NCBI RefSeq assembly: GCF_019112545.1
Contig: NW_025064985.1
Coordinates: 1 to 13,574, forward strand
DNA: 13,574 nucleotides
From: Guyanagaster necrorhizus
Taxonomy: Eukaryota > Basidiomycota > Agaricomycetes > Agaricales > Physalacriaceae
Direction: 5' to 3'
In this document: piece after piece, positions 9,430-13,574 of the stretch
How the letters are laid out: every line of letters begins with the position of its first letter
Position numbering within the stretch: position 1 is the first letter of the stretch
The notes under the pieces: model-generated
Databases searched by the model: none
What the model saw: only the letters and a program-made list of their open reading frames with translations
What the model was told of the DNA's origin: nothing
Translations under genes and position numbers: made by a program

Positions 9430-9820
9430 GGGTCCACAATCAGTTTGGAAACTTGTGAACAGAGATCTGTGCTTTTTGTCACTTGTAGATGTGTTTGTGA
9501 TTGGTTTTTGCTTAGAGCATGAAGCTTTGAGTTGTGTATTGTGTGTGTTAGAGATTTAAGTTGATCTGAGCTGTGCTTGAGACCATTTGAGAGTTTTGAA
9601 GGAGTGTTTTGATGTATTGTATTGAGCTGCAGTATTCTTTGCCTTGAGGCCTGGCAACACCAGTTGCCATCTCTTATTTTGATAAAATGAAAAGCTTTGA
9701 GGCTTAGAGAGACCTCAGACTGTTGTAAGCATGCTATTACTGTTTGCATGCTGTGATCTCATTGAAGAAGACAATTATATTTGTGGATTACTACTTTTAT
9801 TGCATTATAATCCCTCCACA

Positions 9821-9920
9821 AACTAAGAGTTTTGTGTGTGTATTGGTGTGAGTGTGGTCAGTGGATAATGCTCTGCTATATCCATTTTCACCTTGCACAT
9901 GCTCAGATCCTCTTCATCTG
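9821..9920 (-). repeat. 100-base inverted copy of the 3' end of the membrane-protein frame
   Basis: This matches 13475-13574 in reverse complement with about 11 differences, mostly transitions. Read on the minus strand it carries the last codons of the frame at 12283-13572, up to and including the TAG, and continues past the stop to an AATAAA near 9802. Several differences are CG in the right copy and TG or CA here, so this copy has lost CpG sites. Homology stops abruptly at about 9920 and may continue beyond the right edge of the window. Confidence 0.85.
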
Positions 9921-9931
9921 AAGCCCACCAT

Positions 9932-9944
9932 GAGGGGGGGGAAG
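9932..9944 (+). other. Polypurine tract with G8
   Basis: GAGGGGGGGGAAG lies 12 bases past the inverted copy and is followed by an AT-rich stretch (TAGTTTTAAATG). Such tracts prime plus-strand synthesis just upstream of a 3' LTR. No downstream LTR partner is identified, so the role is uncertain. Confidence 0.3.
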
Positions 9945-10196
9945 TAGTTTTAAATGAATATGATTGGATTTGGAAGAGATTCCTTTGTGCAATTGTTTTA
10001 ACTATGTGAATAACTATCTAAGGTTTCTTTCTCTTAGAGAAAACCTGCTAGCATGCTTTCTCATAAAGACAGCTAGTGAAAACATGTTGTGTGATTTTCC
10101 TAGTAGTGTGAGTACTTATTAAGAGTCAGAATAGCTGGAATCAACCAAACTCAAGAGCCAAGAACTAGAGCAGAGAAAGCAGTGAGTGGAATATAT

Positions 10197-11716
10197 CTGC
10201 CACCAATTTATCCTCTTACCTTACAATCATGGAGTCAGAATACTTTGGGAACAGAGCTCACTGCACAGGAATACAGGAGTGAAGCAGGATCACAGCCTGC
10301 TCCAGTTTCTGATTCTGAGTTTAGTCTTTTTTGACATTGGATCAACTCCAGTAAAGATAACTCTTCAGAAATTGTACCACCCTCTACTTTGAACTTGCAA
10401 CCTAATTTAAACCAAAATCTGGATCTGATGATTCCAACTAATATTGAGTTTGCAATCATGGCACTATCAATGCCAGGATTGAATGAAAAAGCTGCATCAC
10501 ACTTTGAGAGTTTCTCTGATCCCAAGGAACTTGAGCACTTCTTCTTGAGGTTAGAAGACCTCTTTGACAAGTGTATGGTCAATAATGATGAGGAGAAAAA
10601 GAAAGCAGCAATATCTTATACAGATATCAAGACAGAGCACCAGTGGAAAGTGCTTTCTAGCTTTGCTGCTGATGAAAAATATGATGACTTTAAATCTGAA
10701 GTACTAGACTGTTATGATAGTGCATGAGACAGTGATAGAGATGTGATGTTAGAACTCAAAAGGCTAGTATGTCATTATGATATAGCTCAGATTAATAACA
10801 AGAGTCAGTTTATGGCATTCAAAAGAGAATTCCAAGTACTTGCATCTGTGCTAAGCAAAGTACTATCAAACAGAGAACGAGTGGATTCATTTCATGCACC
10901 TATGTCTGATGAGCTGTACAGATCTATTAAGCTACAGCTAGAGTGGTTACCACCACTCACAGAATTGACAAGGTGAGATAATGTGGATCCCTACAAACTA
11001 AAAGAGATCATGGATGCTGGATTAACAGCTCTGCAAGATGTATTCTCATTCATAGACAGAAAGCAAGATGAGGCACAAGATATCTCAACCTCAATATTGA
11101 TTGCATGTGAACAGCACCAGTCAACTATAGCTGCATGCAATTCACCTATGGTAGAAGAGCACGGTGTGAAACAGGAAGAGATAGAGAGTGTGCTCACTGT
11201 CATGAAGGATTTTATAGAACAGCAGACCTCTGTAAGTGATAAAAGGCTTGCAAGCTTAGAGAAAGCTATGATGGAGAACCAGAAGAGTCTCATGATGTTC
11301 ATATAGCAGCAGGCTAACAGAGTGCAAGCACCAGCATATAACTCAGATCCAGGAGCAATAGGATATAGACAGAATTACTTGCATGAATGCTTTTTCTGTG
11401 GAGATACAGATGGCCACTGCTCAAGTGAGTGCCTCATGAAAGCCTTATACATCAAGGCCAGAAAAATAGAGATAGTCGATAGAAGAGCATAACTACCAGA
11501 TGGGGGAGAGATCCCCAAAGATATTAGAGGACAGTATGTGAAGGAGCATATTGATAAATACTATGCACATATAAAAGCTGGCAAGTTGCAGAGCCAGAAT
11601 ATGGTGATAAATGCTACAGACACTCCAGGGCTGTTTTATGTCCCAGGGGGTTATAGCATGCTATTGCAAGAAAAACAGAAACTGGAGCATCAGGTGTTTG
11701 CAATGAGGATGCAGCA
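10197..11716 (+). pseudogene. gag: Gypsy gag with zinc knuckle, broken by in-frame stops
   Basis: One frame holds throughout, with stops at 10332-10334 (TGA), 10725-10727 (TGA), 10974-10976 (TGA), 11304-11306 (TAG) and 11490-11492 (TAA). The start is unclear; the first in-frame ATG of a long open piece is at 10389, but coding character reaches back to about 10200. The central part has HFESFSDPKELEHFFLRLED, where Agaricomycete gags carry the F-x-E-DPxELxxFF core, then an Asp/Lys-rich helical stretch, a KLQLEW patch and a likely coiled segment (11160-11290). The zinc knuckle at 11388-11432 reads C-F-F-C-G-D-T-D-G-H-C-S-S-E-C. LPDGGEIPKDI follows at about 11493. The coding character fades at about 11716, where the sequence turns T-rich. 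No pol follows on this strand. The LTR and primer-like site upstream fit it as the first gene of the element starting at 8122. Confidence 0.87.
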
Positions 11717-12282
11717 GACTGTTATGATTTTTCCTATTTTCTTCCTTTTTTCCTTTGGAAATGACCCCTATCTTTGCTTAGTCAGGGTGCTTAGGCCAGT
11801 GCTTAGAACCATGGGAATGCCAACCCAGTCAGTCATTGTCTTATCATGGCTGTGCACTATGAAGAGAGAATGCTACTCCTTTTGTTCTACAATTGCTATG
11901 CAGCAACCACAGCATAACAGCACGACAACAGCTTTTGTGGAGAGACTGGCAACAGCAGAGGTAACAGCTCTACAATAGACAATATCTTTTGTGAACATTT
12001 ATTAATAGCCTGATAACAGAACAGTATTTAAGTAGTGTAGCTCTCACTGTAATACCCCAGCTTTGAGCTAAAGTTTATTTTCTACCATTCTATCTTGAGC
12101 AACTTGCAACTGCCTTGACCACACACATCTATTGACACATCAGTGAACTCAGTCAGTCTAACCTGAAGTGCGAGGTTCTGAACTGTTTATCACATGTTGA
12201 TAGTCACATAGAGTTTGGACTTAACAATTAGCTTAAAGCTTCTAGCTTCCCTTTCTCAAGCCCAATTGTGCTGAGAAACTGA
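11717..12282 (+). other. Unassigned stretch between gag and the membrane-protein frame
   Basis: About 565 bases. The first 80 are T-rich. The gag frame stays open to 11978, but its residues past 11716 (runs of Phe, Met, Cys) do not resemble gag. From about 11990 the sequence is AT-rich (TTTATTAATAG, AGTATTTAAGTAG), which could be promoter, leader or LTR remnant of the next unit. No repeat elsewhere in the window matches it by eye. Confidence 0.4.
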
Positions 12283-13572
12283 ATGCCATCTGCCCTTAAC
12301 TCTTCTGATCCAAACTTTACTCACAAGTTCTTTGAACTCCTGGCATCTATTATAGGAATCTTGATCAGTTTATTAGTGATCATACAGCTGTGCCATGGAC
12401 ACCAATCAATCATAGCTTGGACAATCAGACACTATCATAAATTCCAACATATTCAAACTATCCTCTGAAATGTCACACCAGACCTCCTCCTCCATGACAT
12501 CCCTGTCTCTACCCAACAGTCCTTCTGACCCATAGAAGGAACAGACCCTGAAAACGTCTCTGGAAGCTTGGCTCAGGAACATCCTAGGGAAGAAGAGGAG
12601 CAGCATCAGCAGCATACATACCTCCTACAACCCCCAACAGCAGTCATCCAAAACACTGAAAACTCTTGGGCTATGAGGTTTTGATGATCCAGACCCAACA
12701 CTCCTATCCTATCCCCCCAGCACAGTATCCTAGCAACCAAGACAGCAACTCCTATTTCTAGCACCAGCATTGAACACCATGTCAGAGACTCCCTGGATGC
12801 CCTATGGATGGCTTGAGAGACCCAAGGTTCCAGAGGCCATGAGTCTCGATTTACCATATCCACAAACAACAGAAGAACTAGCAGCAGAGCCAGAGCTGAA
12901 AATGACCAGTATTAGTCTGATAATAGTGACAAGCACTACTGGTGATAGGCCACTACCATCGAAGCTGACTGGATGGAGCATGGCCAAGCTAGTGGTTATA
13001 CTAGCAGAGCAGAAAGTGCATGAGCAGTACCAGCAGGAACATGGCCAGCCAACCCTGCCACTATGGTCCTCCCTAGAGAGAACTAAGTTTGACATACCTA
13101 TCATGTTTCTGAGCACAGGAAGGAGCAGGCACACATCGACCATGAGATTATGAGAGAGAATACCCTCTTTGGGCACTACCTCTGAGCACAAGCAGTAGAG
13201 GAATGAAGAAGGATAGAGGGGGAAAGTCATACTGACACCCTTGTCAGAACCACCACCCCCAACTCGCCTTTCCAGGAATCTACCACTCCTACCATTGAGT
13301 CTGACCCCTGGGCAGACCCTGTTGAGGAAGAGGCCCAGTCAAACCTCAATGACAACTGCCCACTATCTTATAAGACCGATACCATTGCAGAGACAGATGA
13401 CATCCTAGTCTGAGGAGATGGAATCCCAGAAGACAGAGGCACAATTGGGGGAGATGACAAGGGTATTGACCCAACCGGTGAAGAGTACCTGAGTGTGCGC
13501 AAGGTGAAAACGGATACAGCAGAGCGTTATCCACTGACCACACTCACACCAACACACACACAAAACTCTTAG
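12283..13572 (+). pseudogene. Unrecognised single-span membrane protein frame, broken by stops
   Basis: From an ATG at 12283 to a TAG at 13570-13572 one frame of 429 codons keeps protein-like composition despite about 16 internal stops, most of them TGA where CGA is the likely ancestor. Residues about 16-40 (FFELLASIIGILISLLVIIQ) form one hydrophobic helix flanked by His and polar residues. The middle (about 85-250) is rich in Ser, Thr, Gln, Glu and Pro. A charged helical patch (HRKEQAHIDHEIMRENTLFG, about 278-297) follows, then an acidic Pro/Thr-rich end closing in TPTHTQNS. I recognise no family. It could be an accessory or first gene of another retroelement (envelope-like or gag-like), or a captured host gene. 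It has more CpG than the rest of the window (about ten by eye in 1.3 kb). Open frames on the opposite strand here (12802-13230, 13346-13543) are shadows. Confidence 0.6.
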
Positions 13573-13574
13573 TT
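13475..13574 (+). repeat. 100-base repeat at the right edge, inverted copy at 9821-9920
   Basis: It covers the last 32 codons and stop of the membrane-protein frame plus two bases. The match runs to the last base of the window, so the repeat may be longer. Together with 9821-9920 it brackets 3.55 kb of sequence holding the gag and most of the membrane-protein frame. Confidence 0.85.

Larger units (their letters stand above)
9346..10196 (+). other. Leader between LTR and gag, non-coding
   Basis: About 850 bases without a credible gene. It contains the primer-binding-like site (9348-9365), a tRNA T-arm-like hairpin (9411-9429), an inverted copy of the end of the rightmost reading frame (9821-9920) and a purine run with eight G (9932-9944). 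The bases just before gag are A/G-rich. The short open frames at 9328-9522 and 9347-9559 have no protein character. Confidence 0.5.
8122..11716 (+). mobile_element. 5' half of a gypsy element (LTR, primer site, leader, gag)
   Basis: The order LTR, primer-binding-like site, leader and gag is that of the 5' half of an LTR retrotransposon. The matching pol is missing: after 11716 the sequence changes character. The gag type, with a CFFCG knuckle and a following LPDG..IP motif, is one I associate with the same lineage as the minus-strand pol at 1551-7200, so the two may be halves of one family. The element is inserted in an older gag fragment (7310-8121). Confidence 0.7.

Noticed and set aside
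9855..9880. D-arm or A-box-like sequence (GTGGTCAGTGGATAATGC) as part of a tRNA or SINE head
   Set aside because: No B-box stands at the right distance downstream, and in the paired repeat the same bases are the coding 3' end of the frame at 12283-13572 read backwards.
12802..13230. Minus-strand open frame of 142 codons
   Set aside because: It lies opposite the 429-codon plus frame, which has the more protein-like composition over a longer span. Its Ser/Leu/Cys-rich sequence is typical of antisense reading.
1..13574. CRISPR array, bacterial operons, ribosome binding sites or phage genes
   Set aside because: There are no short regularly spaced repeats and no bacterial-style genes. All recognisable proteins are from eukaryotic LTR retrotransposons.
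9821..13574. A complete DNA transposon with terminal inverted repeats
   Set aside because: No transposase is recognised between the repeats, the repeat covers the coding end of a gene, and the outer borders cannot be seen because the window stops. A gene fragment is the simpler reading.

Overview
The window looks like repeat-rich nuclear DNA from a basidiomycete fungus, most likely a mushroom-forming agaricomycete. That assignment rests on the wording of the pol and gag proteins: the protease-RT-RNase H-integrase polyprotein and a CFFCG-type zinc-knuckle gag are of the kind I associate with Ty3/gypsy elements of Agaricomycetes. No ordinary cellular gene, rRNA, convincing tRNA, CRISPR array or bacterial operon is visible. 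The DNA is strongly CpG-depleted, and many in-frame stops are TGA where CGA is the likely ancestor. This suggests silenced, methylated, decaying transposons.

Layout. (1) Bases 1-1311, minus strand: a long terminal repeat (LTR, about 86-1311) followed outward by a primer-binding-like site and leader. (2) Bases 1312-7200, minus strand: a nearly full-length but broken gypsy pol, read leftward as pre-protease region, aspartic protease, reverse transcriptase, RNase H, integrase and a C-terminal tail. (3) Bases about 7310-8121, plus strand: a gag fragment, apparently of another gypsy lineage, lying head-to-head with the pol. (4) Bases 8122-9345, plus strand: a second copy of the same LTR in the opposite orientation, inserted into that gag fragment, followed by the same primer-binding-like site, a long leader (9346-10196) and a broken gag (about 10197-11716) with a zinc knuckle. 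(5) Bases 11717-12282: unassigned sequence. (6) Bases 12283-13572, plus strand: a broken open frame of 429 codons for an unrecognised protein with one N-terminal membrane segment and an acidic, Ser/Pro/Thr-rich body. A 100-base inverted copy of its 3' end sits in the leader at 9821-9920.

The two LTR copies form an inverted repeat of about 1.3 kb around a core of about 6.8 kb. LTR and gag on the right, and pol and LTR on the left, look like the two halves of one element family, gag-protease-RT-RNase H-integrase between LTRs, in a nested and partly inverted arrangement. I find no intact element able to move by itself. The least understood parts are the membrane-protein frame at 12283-13572 and its inverted 3' fragment.
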